NCBI GenBank assembly: GCA_020638995.1
Contig: JACKHM010000007.1
Coordinates: 1-64,000, forward strand
From: Planctomycetaceae bacterium
GTDB taxonomy: Bacteria > Planctomycetota > Planctomycetia > Pirellulales > Pirellulaceae
DNA: 64,000 bases
Direction of reading: 5' to 3'
Shown here: in pieces, positions 16,786 to 25,967 of the stretch
How positions within the stretch are numbered: the first letter of the stretch is position 1
Layout: each line of letters begins with the position of its first letter
Notes under the pieces: generated by a model
Told to the model about the DNA's origin: nothing
The model's input: only the letters and a program-made list of their open reading frames with translations
Databases searched by the model: none
Position numbers and translations under genes: made by a program

Positions 16786-17397
16786 ATGTCTTTTAGTGCA
16801 CCGTTTTACCGGTGGCGACCCCACCCTTGGCACGGGCTTGATCCCGGGAAAGACGCCCCCAATGTCGTTGAAGCTTTCATCGAGATTACGCCGTTCGACT
16901 TGATCAAGTTCGAAGTTGACAAAGTCACAGGCTACTTGCGCGTCGACCGACCACAACGCGGCTCTTCGCAGCCCCCAGCTTTGTACGGATTCGTGCCGCA
17001 GACCTACTGCGGTCGACGAGTGAGCGAACTCTCTCCGAAAGCCAAACGCGGTGACGGAGATCCGCTTGATATCTGTGTTCTTACGGAACGACCGATTGCA
17101 CGATCCGAGATTATTTTGCGAGCTAAAGTCGTTGGCGGCTTACAGGTTGTGGATGGCGATGAGGCCGATGACAAAATCATCGCCGTCATGGCAAATGATA
17201 ACGTCTGGTCACACATCAACGAAGTCTCTGAGTTGCCGCAGGCGATCGTCGAAAGATTGCATCACTACTTTGCAACGTACAAGAACATGCCGGACAAAAA
17301 GACGATTTTGACGATCGAAGGCATGTATGATGCAAATCACGCACGGAAGGTCGTGCAAGCGTCGCTCGACGACTACGACGACGAGTACGGTCGCTAG
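16786..17397 (+). CDS. ppa: Inorganic pyrophosphatase, family I
   Basis: This cytosolic enzyme hydrolyses pyrophosphate and pulls biosynthetic reactions forward. Residues around 85-95 contain the family signature D-G-D-P-L-D followed by ICVL. The substrate-site patterns IEITPFDLIKFEVDK and GFVPQTYCG are also present. At 203 residues it is slightly longer than bacterial hexameric enzymes, with an acidic C-terminus (DDYDDEYG). A good ribosome-binding site (AAAGGA) lies upstream of the ATG. It is monocistronic and convergent with the GntP gene. Confidence 0.93.
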   Translation: MSFSAPFYRWRPHPWHGLDPGKDAPNVVEAFIEITPFDLIKFEVDKVTGYLRVDRPQRGSSQPPALYGFVPQTYCGRRVSELSPKAKRGDGDPLDICVLTERPIARSEIILRAKVVGGLQVVDGDEADDKIIAVMANDNVWSHINEVSELPQAIVERLHHYFATYKNMPDKKTILTIEGMYDANHARKVVQASLDDYDDEYGR

Positions 17398-17420
17398 ATC
17401 TTGCGCGTTTCCAGATTCGG

Positions 17421-19094
17421 CTAAACGAGCGGCATTACATTAGCGAGCAGAAGTGTCATTAAGAAGCTAACGACGCCCAGCACCACCAGCATCGGCGTCC
17501 AGGACTTAAGGGCTTCTACTTCCGTGAGTCCGCCCATCTTGGCAAATATCCAAAACCCACTGTCGTTCATCCAAGAACCCACCAGCGACCCGCCGCCGAT
17601 GGCCGTTGCGAGATAGACGGGATGAAAGCCGAGCAGTTCGGCAGGCGGTACACCGCTTCCTTCTATAATCGCGGCCATCATCGCGGAACCGACGATCATC
17701 GCGGCGGTACTGGATCCCTGTGCAACCTTTAACACCATTGCCAAGCAGAATCCGACGATCAGCAGGAGGAAGCCTGATCCGCCCACCGCGAACAGAGATT
17801 CAATCGCCACGCCAACTTCGGCAGCTTTCAGCATCGCGCCGAAGGAAAAACCCGCTGCCGTAATGAGAATGATCACCCCGCCTCCCATGAGCGAATTCTC
17901 GACGACTTGAGCAACTTCGACGGGCGCCAAACCGCGTTGTTTGGCCAGCATCCACAAGGCCACCACGGTCGACAACAGCAACGCAAAGTTCGCATTTCCG
18001 AAAACATTACTCACCCCCGCGGCTTTGGCCAGCGTCTGGGCCTTGGCGTCGGTGATGCTCGCGGGAGCGCGAATGGCTTCCGCGAGTTCCTTGTCGGAAG
18101 GCCGCGCAATGCCCGCTTGAATTAGTTGCGGTTTGACGGCGCTCTTAGCCGAGGTCTCCAAGACCGTGTTTGCCGAAATCAGCAGAACGGGTAACGCGAC
18201 AGGCAAAACGCTCAACCAAAGCGGCGGCAGATCCTCGTCTGCCAAAGGCTCTGGATCGGGTTGATTTCCGACTTGCCGCATCGGCACCGGCATCCAGCGA
18301 TCGGCCAGGCTGGAACAGATTAATCCGGCGATGGCTGAGGGCAGCGCGACTAAACCGCCGATCAGGATCATGATGCCCACGTCGATTCCCAACGTCGTTG
18401 CCATGACCAGCGGGCCGGGAGTTGGCGGCACTAGCGTATGAGTGATCGCGCCGCCAGCGGCGATCGCCATGATGTATTTCAAGTACTGCTTTCCAGTCGT
18501 GCGGTGAAGCGAGCGAGCCAACGGCACGAGCAGATAAAACACGGTATCGAAGAATACAGGCACCGCAAGAACAAATCCGCTGCCCATCAATGCGATCGGT
18601 GCGCGTTTCTCGCCCAGCAGCTTGAGAAAGGCCCGTACGATGCGATCGGCGGCTCCGCTGTCAAGCAGGCAACTACCGATTACGGCAGCCAACGCAATGA
18701 CGATCCCGATGTTGCCAGCTCCTGTGCCGAATGATTCCGCAACGCGCGTCATCTTTGCAAAGAAGGGGCCAGGTGACATAAGACTGACCACAATCGCGGC
18801 ACTGATCAGCGCGATGAACGCATTCACCTTGAGCGCTATGATCAGCCCGAGCACAACCGCAACTCCAACACCTAGTCGAACGAAAGGCCAGACAAGATCT
18901 TGCTTCGGCTCTGCTGCTGAGGAGGCGACCGTCGCTTCCGGAGGCGGGGACTCGCTGGTTTCGACCGTAGCGTTTGACTGCTGTTCTGCCGCGGGCTCGG
19001 GTGCGTCTTGCGCCAAGGTCGGCCCTATGAAGCTGAGAAGAAGTGCGACCGCCAAGAACGGGCGATACGAACATAGAACGGAAGTCTGATTCAT
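17421..19094 (-). CDS. GntP-family gluconate/carboxylate permease with N-terminal secretion signal
   Basis: From the ATG at 19094 this is 557 residues. The C-terminal 450 residues form a 12-14 helix GntP-type transporter, with motifs including TLVPPTPGPL, FFDTVFYLL, GGGSLVGSWMNDSGFWI and QGSSTAAMIVGSAM. GntP proteins import gluconate or related hydroxy acids with protons. The N-terminus is unusual: a signal-peptide-like segment (PFLAVALLLSFIGPTLAQ) and then about 45 Glu/Ala/Pro-rich residues before the first transport helix. The frame is open 29 codons further upstream, but that extension looks non-coding. No gluconate catabolism genes are adjacent. Confidence 0.87.
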   Translation of the reverse strand: MNQTSVLCSYRPFLAVALLLSFIGPTLAQDAPEPAAEQQSNATVETSESPPPEATVASSAAEPKQDLVWPFVRLGVGVAVVLGLIIALKVNAFIALISAAIVVSLMSPGPFFAKMTRVAESFGTGAGNIGIVIALAAVIGSCLLDSGAADRIVRAFLKLLGEKRAPIALMGSGFVLAVPVFFDTVFYLLVPLARSLHRTTGKQYLKYIMAIAAGGAITHTLVPPTPGPLVMATTLGIDVGIMILIGGLVALPSAIAGLICSSLADRWMPVPMRQVGNQPDPEPLADEDLPPLWLSVLPVALPVLLISANTVLETSAKSAVKPQLIQAGIARPSDKELAEAIRAPASITDAKAQTLAKAAGVSNVFGNANFALLLSTVVALWMLAKQRGLAPVEVAQVVENSLMGGGVIILITAAGFSFGAMLKAAEVGVAIESLFAVGGSGFLLLIVGFCLAMVLKVAQGSSTAAMIVGSAMMAAIIEGSGVPPAELLGFHPVYLATAIGGGSLVGSWMNDSGFWIFAKMGGLTEVEALKSWTPMLVVLGVVSFLMTLLLANVMPLV

Positions 19095-19304
19095 AATACG
19101 AGTCAATCTGTTAGCTGCAACGACGTTGAGTGATGAAATTGAGCGAGTCAAAAGCATGGCATAGGCTACGGCGCAGTTCAAGTAGCAAGCTAAAGAGTTC
19201 TGCGTCCTTGCCCCGTCAGAGGTTGAATAGCCAGATTTTATTCCGGATCACGAACTCTGAACTTGTGCGAGATCATCTGCACTAAAAATGTATCGTCCGG
19301 CTCG

Positions 19305-20975
19305 TCATCTCAGTCTTTCCGCTGCCCAAACGGCTAACTTCTCGCGAAATATTTTGGCGTTGTGACGGATATCCACTGGCAGCGAAGGATGCAGCAGAAT
19401 GTCATGAACCGGATTGGTGAGCGAGTTCGATTTTACGAGCTCCCACAGCTCGGCGAGCAATTGCTTCTCCTCCTGAGGTGACTGGGGGCGATGTTCCGGC
19501 CAAGTTTCGACGATCACGACGGGCAACTGACGATGAGGTTCGCCAACGCCGACCAGAGCGGACCGATAGACCTTGGCGTGCTGATTCACAATCGCCTCGC
19601 AAGGGATCGTGAACATGGTGCCCTGTACGCCTTCGACGCGATGAGATTTTCGACCACAGAACCAGAAACGATCTTGATCGTCGAGATAGCCGACGTCGCC
19701 CATGCGATGCCAAAACAGATCGCCATCGCGGACCTTATGAAATGCATTCGCATCCGTGCGAGTCACGTACTCGGAGGTCACGACCCTGCCCTGAACCATC
19801 AGTTCGCCAATCTCGCCGCGAGACAATTCTTCGACCTGACTCATGTCGGCGAGCGGTCCGTCGTCGATCTTTATCACTTTCCAACGGATGCCGGTGAACC
19901 GTGAGCCGACGCAAGTGCCCTTGCCACGCACACTCTGTTCTGCCGTTTCGGTCAACACGACACTGGCGGCGATGGAAGCCACCGGTAGCGACTCGGTAGC
20001 ACCATAAGGCGTGTGGACATCGCCCTCAGGGTGGATCGCGTCTTTCATGCGCCGCAATACATGTGGGGGAACGGGAGCGCCCGCCGAAAGCACGCGACGA
20101 AGGGTGGACAATGTGACATCATTGTCTTCGCAGTAGCGACCTACGGTGTTCCACAAGGCGGGCGAGCCAAAGGCCTGAGTCGCATTCCAATCGTGAATCG
20201 CCTCGACGATGTTGCGTGGATCGACGTCCGCGGGACGCGTGAAGTCCATATCCGGAATGACGGTCGTCACGCCCATGGCGGCGTTGAACAAGGCAAACAA
20301 CGGAAACCCCGGAACGTCAATCTCACCGGGTCGGATGTCGTAATACTCTCGCAACTGTTCGACTTGCATGTTGAAGTTGCCGTGACGGTACAACACGCCC
20401 TTGGGTGGCCCCGTACTGCCGGTTGTAAAGATGATCGCCGCTGGGTCCGATGCCGTGGTGCGACTCGGCTTAAAGTCTTCGGGCGGCATGGCCCGCAATC
20501 GATCGAGTGTCGGCCCACCCCAAAACCAACGGCGTCCCACCGTGACGTTGTAACGAGCGTTTCGAAAACGGTGAGGCAATAGTTTGCGAATGGCTTGGGC
20601 AAGGGAAATGGCAACGAATCCCTCGGGTTCGGCTTCGTCGAGGCATTTAACAAGATTCTTACGCCCCATCCCGGGATCAATCAGGATCGTGACGACTCCG
20701 GCCTTGAACATGGCAAATACCAACGCAATGAAATCGATGCCTGGCCGCACCATCAACGCGATCCGCATCCCGGGGCGAATTCCGATCTCCTGCAATCCGG
20801 CCGCAATCGCATCGGTGTCGTGATCCAATTCGGCGAACGAGAGATGGCGATAAACTCGCTTGCCGGTTGCATCACGCCCCAGCGGTTGCACCACGCCAAC
20901 GGCATCCGGAATCTGTCGTGCGGTCGCGGAAAGGCGAAATCCGACGTTGACGAGCTCGTTGGTCACGGCAGGCAC
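19305..20975 (-). CDS. AMP-forming acyl ligase (fatty-acid CoA ligase / OleC-like)
   Basis: This adenylate-forming enzyme has 556 residues from a GTG at 20975. The ATP motif is FTTGSTGPPKGV, the acceptor region is YGATESLPVAS, and the hinge region contains GDVGYLDDQDRFWFCGRK. A late lysine lies in RHNAKIFREKL, the A10 position. The whole pattern resembles planctomycete fatty-acid ligases and OleC (beta-lactone synthetase of the olefin pathway). No OleA, OleB or OleD lies nearby, so I do not assign OleC. The GTG has GGAAG upstream and sits one base after the stop of the ATP-grasp gene, so it is translationally coupled to the C1 operon. Confidence 0.85.
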   Translation of the reverse strand: MPAVTNELVNVGFRLSATARQIPDAVGVVQPLGRDATGKRVYRHLSFAELDHDTDAIAAGLQEIGIRPGMRIALMVRPGIDFIALVFAMFKAGVVTILIDPGMGRKNLVKCLDEAEPEGFVAISLAQAIRKLLPHRFRNARYNVTVGRRWFWGGPTLDRLRAMPPEDFKPSRTTASDPAAIIFTTGSTGPPKGVLYRHGNFNMQVEQLREYYDIRPGEIDVPGFPLFALFNAAMGVTTVIPDMDFTRPADVDPRNIVEAIHDWNATQAFGSPALWNTVGRYCEDNDVTLSTLRRVLSAGAPVPPHVLRRMKDAIHPEGDVHTPYGATESLPVASIAASVVLTETAEQSVRGKGTCVGSRFTGIRWKVIKIDDGPLADMSQVEELSRGEIGELMVQGRVVTSEYVTRTDANAFHKVRDGDLFWHRMGDVGYLDDQDRFWFCGRKSHRVEGVQGTMFTIPCEAIVNQHAKVYRSALVGVGEPHRQLPVVIVETWPEHRPQSPQEEKQLLAELWELVKSNSLTNPVHDILLHPSLPVDIRHNAKIFREKLAVWAAERLR

Positions 20976-20976
20976 C

Positions 20977-21876
20977 TTAAGCTTCCTTTCGTCGCCGCGC
21001 CATATCGGCCACAGTATCGAGCAGCAATGCCGCAATATCGGTTTGGATCGTTCTTGCCAAAGCCTTCCAACCTGGCACCGCATTGACTTCTAGAACAAAT
21101 TCGCGACCGTCTCGCGCGGGCAAGATATCGATTCCTGCGATTTGCGCGCCGACCGCTTTGGCCGCCGAGCGTGCCAGATGGGCGTAGCGATCATCAACTT
21201 CGAACGGCTCGGTCGAAGCACCTCGCGCAACATTCGTTCGCCAATCCGCTACATTGACCCGCTTCATTCCGAACACTCGGCTGCCAAGCACGAACAACCG
21301 GATATCGTATCCGCAGTGTTCGACGAATTCTTGCACGTAGATCACGGCATTAAATTGTGCCAACATCGAAAACGCTCGCAAAGCAAGGTTTTCGTCGGTC
21401 AATCGAGTGATGCCGCGGCCCTCGCCACCGAACAGCGGCTTGATCACGACATCGCGGCCGAGTTCCGCAAACGCGAGCATCGCGTCGTCAATGGTTTGGC
21501 AGACGATTGTGCGTGGTGTAGCCAGCTCCGCATCAGCTAGTTTCATGGACGAAAGGTACTTGTCCACGGCTGCCTCAAGCGAACGGGGCGAGTTGACGAC
21601 GGTCGTGCCTGCCGCTTCGAGTCGCCCCAGTGCATCCATGCGAAAGACAACTTGTTCGAGCGACCCTGGTGGCATCGTACGGACTATAACGGCGTCAAAG
21701 TCGCTCAGGTCATTTCCTCCCGAGGCTAGCCGATGTCCGCTGGGACCGATCGTCGCCGACAGTTCGGAGAACGAACGCACTTCGACTTGATGTCGCGTCC
21801 CTCCGGCCCTTGCCAAATCGCGAAAGTACCAGCTATCAGAGGCCGCAAGGACTGCGAACTTCATGCTGCGGCTCAC
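20977..21876 (-). CDS. RimK-type ATP-grasp ligase, probably tied to tetrahydromethanopterin
   Basis: This 299-residue ATP-grasp protein has an N-terminal preATP-grasp region. Ligand-binding segments follow: VVIKPLFGGEGRGI (phosphate loop), YVQEFVEHCGYDIRLFVLG, and FVLEVNAVPGWKAL (metal ligands Glu and Asn). RimK-family enzymes add amino acids, usually glutamate, to a carboxylate; MptN adds glutamate to tetrahydromethanopterin. Its start ATG overlaps the mch stop by 4 bp (ATGA). An mch-plus-ATP-grasp pairing is also seen in C1 gene clusters of methylotrophs and planctomycetes, which supports a cofactor-tailing role by inference. Confidence 0.85.
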   Translation of the reverse strand: MSRSMKFAVLAASDSWYFRDLARAGGTRHQVEVRSFSELSATIGPSGHRLASGGNDLSDFDAVIVRTMPPGSLEQVVFRMDALGRLEAAGTTVVNSPRSLEAAVDKYLSSMKLADAELATPRTIVCQTIDDAMLAFAELGRDVVIKPLFGGEGRGITRLTDENLALRAFSMLAQFNAVIYVQEFVEHCGYDIRLFVLGSRVFGMKRVNVADWRTNVARGASTEPFEVDDRYAHLARSAAKAVGAQIAGIDILPARDGREFVLEVNAVPGWKALARTIQTDIAALLLDTVADMARRRKEA

Positions 21877-22817
21877 GACGTGAATGATTCGTGGATCACT
21901 TGCGGGTCAGTCTCGCCGAATCTGAACGCGGTGCCCGTGTCGAGATTGTTCAGAACGACTCGAGCCGGACTGAAGAGCATAGGGTCGATCTTGTAGAAGT
22001 CGCGTTCGTATCGATCGAAGATTGCGGCAAACGGCTGACCGTGATCGGGCGAAGCGGAGCTCGGTATCTGCGGGCCAAATTCCCGCAAGCTGTCGTCGTC
22101 ACCGGTCACCCACAACGTCACTTCGCCGCCGTACAGAACGGCATCGTTCGTCCGTCCAATGCCCACGAGATCATCGGCCGCGATGGGCGGTAGCGGCGCG
22201 ACGCCGAATCCGCTGCGCACTCGTTGGATGTCGAAACCAACTTCATGAAGCTTATGTAATGCGGTTTCAATGGATCTTGCCACGACTTGGATCGATCCGG
22301 CAAGACTGGCCGTTGGAGCGACCATCAAGGTTAGATGTTCGGCAGCGATTCCGCATTCTTCGGCCACGTGGTGGCAGACATCTTCATGCGGCAGCTTGGC
22401 TGTTTCGAGAATGCCGATGACGGCGTTCGCCGCTTCCTTGAATCCGATCTTCTCGAACAACGTCTCACGACCACGAATCGCCCGCATCGGACCAGAGCCC
22501 ATTGCAAAGAACTTTTCGCCGGCGATTTGCCAGCCAGCGTATTGTGACGCCATACATGCTGCGACCGGTTGATCGGTTCGCACTGCGACGGATGGGCCCG
22601 GCCACAGTTCGAGATTTCCCGGCGTAAGCTCCACGCGTCCGAGTCCCGCCATGCACACTTCGGCCAGACCGACACCGGCTTCTAACCCTCCGGGCACATG
22701 GACTCCACAATCAATGATTCGTGCGCCAGTTTCATCACGGAGCACGGCGATCCGTAGTTGAGTCGCACGTTCGACGAGTTGCTCGCAGCGGGCCAGCGCT
22801 AGTTGGTTCAAATTCAT
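21873..22817 (-). CDS. mch: Methenyltetrahydromethanopterin cyclohydrolase
   Basis: The enzyme interconverts 5,10-methenyl- and 5-formyl-tetrahydromethanopterin in the formaldehyde oxidation/C1 pathway. The 314 residues match the family at GGLEAGVGLAEVCMAGLG, the GSGPMRA loop, AEECGIAAEHLTLMVAPT and the C-terminal DPMLFSPARVVLNN. An SD-like GGAAG lies 8 bp before the ATG. It is the first gene of a three-gene operon with an ATP-grasp ligase and an acyl ligase. Other pathway genes (fae, mtd, fhc) are not in this window. Archaeal-type C1 genes of this kind are known from planctomycetes. Confidence 0.95.
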   Translation of the reverse strand: MNLNQLALARCEQLVERATQLRIAVLRDETGARIIDCGVHVPGGLEAGVGLAEVCMAGLGRVELTPGNLELWPGPSVAVRTDQPVAACMASQYAGWQIAGEKFFAMGSGPMRAIRGRETLFEKIGFKEAANAVIGILETAKLPHEDVCHHVAEECGIAAEHLTLMVAPTASLAGSIQVVARSIETALHKLHEVGFDIQRVRSGFGVAPLPPIAADDLVGIGRTNDAVLYGGEVTLWVTGDDDSLREFGPQIPSSASPDHGQPFAAIFDRYERDFYKIDPMLFSPARVVLNNLDTGTAFRFGETDPQVIHESFTS

Positions 22818-22964
22818 GTCGCCATCTTCCGCGATTCGTTTCCCAATGACAAGGGATCCGGAAAGGGTTGAAGTTGGAAGCAGGAGGGATGAATCTAAAA
22901 GGGGTTTGTGTTACCCTCTTGCTCGTCCGCCACCATACTGTTCTTCCTCCTGCATCTTTTATCC

Positions 22965-23624
22965 ATGCCAAGTCTAACCATTGAGAACTACGTAAAGACT
23001 GTGTATCAGACTTGCGTGCGGCAGGGGAATTCTCCGGCAGGGACGGGACAAATCGCGACGGCGCTTAGCGTTTCGCCGGGAACGGTGACTAGCATGCTCA
23101 AAACATTAAACGAAAGCGGTCTGGCGGAATACACACCCTACGAAGGCGTTCGGCTCACCGAGAGTGGGCGCAAACTTGCCCTCCGCGTTTTGCGGCGACA
23201 TCGGCTAATCGAGCTCTTTTTGTCTCAGACGCTAGAACTGTCCTGGGACGAAGTCCATGAAGAAGCAGAGAACATGGAACATGCGGTTAGCGATCATTTG
23301 ATTGATCGCATTGAGAAGTTTCTAGGCTATCCGACGACAGATCCCCACGGTGACCCGATTCCGCGAGCTGATGGTACGATCGACATTACCCAGAGCCGTA
23401 GCTTGGCCGAAGCTCCTGCCGGTGAGTCCTTTCAGTTGGTTCGCGTTTTGGATCAATCGCCGGTGTTTCTGCGTTACTTGAGTGAGAGCGGCCTGTCGCT
23501 GGGAGTTCGAGGCGAAGTTGCCGCTAATCGACGCGAGGCTGGTGTCGTTACCGTGACCATCGACGGCACAGATACTACGCTGGCACGCGACGTGGCCGAA
23601 AAGTTGTTGATCGGAACCTCATAA
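22965..23624 (+). CDS. DtxR/MntR-family metal-dependent transcriptional regulator
   Basis: From the ATG at 22965, 219 residues. The N-terminal winged helix reads IATALSVSPGTVTSMLKTLNESGL, then YEGVRLTESG as the wing. The dimerisation/metal domain contains the helix DEVHEEAENMEHAVSDHLID, whose Glu and His residues match metal ligands of the family, followed by DPHGDPIPR. The C-terminus has an FeoA/SH3-like domain. Such proteins repress Mn or Fe uptake genes when metal is bound. It is divergent from mch; the nearest transporter candidate in this window is the distant NRAMP-like gene, with no evidence of linkage. Confidence 0.9.
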   Translation: MPSLTIENYVKTVYQTCVRQGNSPAGTGQIATALSVSPGTVTSMLKTLNESGLAEYTPYEGVRLTESGRKLALRVLRRHRLIELFLSQTLELSWDEVHEEAENMEHAVSDHLIDRIEKFLGYPTTDPHGDPIPRADGTIDITQSRSLAEAPAGESFQLVRVLDQSPVFLRYLSESGLSLGVRGEVAANRREAGVVTVTIDGTDTTLARDVAEKLLIGTS

Positions 23625-23644
23625 TTCGTCGTCCCGCGTATTCC

Positions 23645-24139
23645 TCAACGAAATGCCGGATCAAAGCCGAGCGACCGTCTCGTGACCGACAGTTGACCGC
23701 TGTGCAGACCCTCGTGCCAAACCGCCATTTCAAAAACCGAACCAATATCCGCGAGAAAACTAGGCGTGCCTTCAGGCGTAGCCCTGGCGAAGTCTTCCTC
23801 GGTTAGCAAATCAAAGATGCCGAGCAGCACCGCACGGCGTTCTCGCATAAACGCGAGAACCTCTTCGACGGAAGGGTAGTCGTTCGGATCGCTCGTCGGA
23901 TGCGATCCCACGCCAAACTTTTCGGCGAATCCTGCGCGCTTGACGGCTTGCTCAGGGGCGACAATTGAAATGAAGAAGTTGTCTGTATTGGCCATGTGGC
24001 CGACAAACCACAATGCGTGATTTGCGCCCTTGTGAACCATCGCCGTCCATGCTTCTGGCGTTTTGAAATCTTCCAGGTAGCGTTCGCTGGTTTCGCGTGC
24101 GGTAACGAGTTGCCGACGTAGTCGTTCTTTGGGACTCAT
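23645..24139 (-). CDS. DinB-family four-helix protein
   Basis: This 164-residue protein of the DinB/YfiT fold places three histidines as the likely metal triad: HALWFVGHM near residue 41-49 and HEGLHSGQL near 139-147. Family members are thiol-dependent transferases or metal-dependent proteins of mostly unknown substrate. The C-terminal RRSLGFDPAF is typical. The ATG at 24139 is well placed. It is a single gene convergent with DtxR. Confidence 0.8.
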   Translation of the reverse strand: MSPKERLRRQLVTARETSERYLEDFKTPEAWTAMVHKGANHALWFVGHMANTDNFFISIVAPEQAVKRAGFAEKFGVGSHPTSDPNDYPSVEEVLAFMRERRAVLLGIFDLLTEEDFARATPEGTPSFLADIGSVFEMAVWHEGLHSGQLSVTRRSLGFDPAFR

Positions 24140-24283
24140 TCGTACAGACCGATCTGGCTAGGGGAGACGGACGTGGGCACCACGGAAACACTCGCTATCA
24201 AGATCATGATTTCCGAGCGTTGTTCCGACGTGTTCTCGTATTTTCTCTGACAACCTTCAAGTCAGCGATCAGCTTGTGAGCTG

Positions 24284-25960
24284 CTAGCCTAGCGTCGGAT
24301 GCTCGCGATGGAACCCCGTCGCCTGCTGATAGGCATCCGCGACCGCCAATAGACTCGATTCGCCGAACAATCTGCCGGTAAACGTAATGGCGTTCGGTGT
24401 TCGAACACCATCCCCTTGTTCGAAGCCATTTGGCGACACGACCGTAGGATGTCCGGTCAGGTTCGTAATGGCCAAATCGTCACCGCCGACATAACAATCG
24501 ATGCCGGACATCAATGTCTCCATCTCTTTCATCAACATGGTTCGAAGTCGATTCGCACGCAAGTAGTCAACGGCCGATAGGAAAGCACCTTGACGAAATG
24601 AGTTCGGCCAAGTGTTCAGTCCTTCGGTCACATTGTTGCGATTCAATTCGTCGAACACGGTTGCGGCTTCCGTATTTAGCACTAACGTCATCGCCCAAAC
24701 GGGAAGCGAGTCTGGCAATTGGATTGGACTCAGTTGAACACCCAGTTTTTTTAGAATACGAAGCTCCTCACGATCCTCGATCACATCGCCCTCGGAACTC
24801 AAATACCCAACGCGCAGCGTCGACAATTCACGCTGCAATGGCCAGATGAACGGTCGGTTGACCGCCGTCCCATCGCGACCGTCGTGCCCGTGAATGGCAC
24901 CGAAGACGATGGCGCAATCTTCGAGCGAGCGACAAATGGGTCCGATCTTGTCCATCGACCATGCCAATGTCATACACCCATATCGGCTGACTCGCCCGAA
25001 GGTCGGTCGCAGCCCACTCGTGCCGCAGCGGCGGCAAGGCGAGACGATGCTACCCAATGTTTCGCTGCCCAACGCGAAACCAACCAACCCAGCAGCGACG
25101 GCCGAAGCGGAGCCGGCTGATGAGCCGCTCGATCCCTCTTCGATGTTCCAAGGATTGCGCGTCATCCCTCCAAACCACTTGTCGCCCATTGCCAAAGCCC
25201 CCAGCGAGAGCTTTGCGGCGAGGACGGCACCTGCCTGATCCAACCGCTCGGCGACGGTTGCCTTGACATCCAACCGCTGATCGCGAAATGGCGTCGCGCC
25301 CCAAGTCGTCTTGTATCCTGGGTAGGCGATCAAATCTTTTGCACCCCACGGAATACCATGCAATGGGCCGCGATAGTGGCCGCGTGATATCTCGTCGTCT
25401 GCCTGCTTGGCTTGGCTTAATGCCAAGTCATCCGTGAACGTGACCACACACTTTAGCGTCTTGTCAAAGCGATGAAGCCGATCCAGGTAAAGCGTTGTCA
25501 ACTCCGTCGACGAGACTTGTTTCGTGCGGATCAACCCGGCGAGTTCATTCACTGAGAGGAACGCAATCGCTTCATCTCCATCTGGCTTGTCGATAAGTCC
25601 CGGGTTCGCGTGGACGTCACTGCGGTCGAGTTCTTCGGCGTGATGCATCGTTGGAGCCGCGTTGAATAGCAGCGCAGGCGGCACGTCATAACCCACTGTG
25701 ACGTTTCGCATTTCCGCCACTCGCCCTAAAGCAGATTGCACGCGGCGTGCAACTTGATCGCGGTCCACGTCGGCCAATTCGAGGCCCGCTACCCACTCGG
25801 CCTGCTGGATCATTTCCGGTGTGACCGTCAACGTCGCGGTCACTTGTTGTGCGAGAGCGCGGTGAAAGACGGCAGTTCCGATCCCGAGTCCGGTGATCGA
25901 AGCCAGCACGGCCCGACGATCGCACTTTACTTGGCCTCGATCTTCGGCGTCGATTGTCAT
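24284..25960 (-). CDS. Exported amidase of the amidase-signature family
   Basis: This 558-residue protein has a twin-arginine-type signal (CDRRAVLASITGLGIG, then ALAQQ), suggesting Tat export. The amidase signature region reads EEGSSGSSAGSASAVAAG and GSETLGSIVSP, which supply the two catalytic serines. The catalytic lysine is in IPWGAKDLIAYPG. About 100 residues before the amidase domain have no recognised fold. The enzyme should hydrolyse an amide outside the cytoplasm; the substrate is unknown, and it is not GatA because of the signal and missing partners. It is the last gene of a probable operon with the VOC and RlmM-like genes. Confidence 0.87.
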   Translation of the reverse strand: MTIDAEDRGQVKCDRRAVLASITGLGIGTAVFHRALAQQVTATLTVTPEMIQQAEWVAGLELADVDRDQVARRVQSALGRVAEMRNVTVGYDVPPALLFNAAPTMHHAEELDRSDVHANPGLIDKPDGDEAIAFLSVNELAGLIRTKQVSSTELTTLYLDRLHRFDKTLKCVVTFTDDLALSQAKQADDEISRGHYRGPLHGIPWGAKDLIAYPGYKTTWGATPFRDQRLDVKATVAERLDQAGAVLAAKLSLGALAMGDKWFGGMTRNPWNIEEGSSGSSAGSASAVAAGLVGFALGSETLGSIVSPCRRCGTSGLRPTFGRVSRYGCMTLAWSMDKIGPICRSLEDCAIVFGAIHGHDGRDGTAVNRPFIWPLQRELSTLRVGYLSSEGDVIEDREELRILKKLGVQLSPIQLPDSLPVWAMTLVLNTEAATVFDELNRNNVTEGLNTWPNSFRQGAFLSAVDYLRANRLRTMLMKEMETLMSGIDCYVGGDDLAITNLTGHPTVVSPNGFEQGDGVRTPNAITFTGRLFGESSLLAVADAYQQATGFHREHPTLG

Positions 25961-25967
25961 GTTTCAC

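Noticed and set aside
20976..21083. Extended start of the acyl ligase upstream inside the ATP-grasp gene
   Set aside because: The GTG at 20975 has a good SD sequence and directly follows the ATP-grasp stop. The extension would be read in another frame of ATP-grasp coding DNA.
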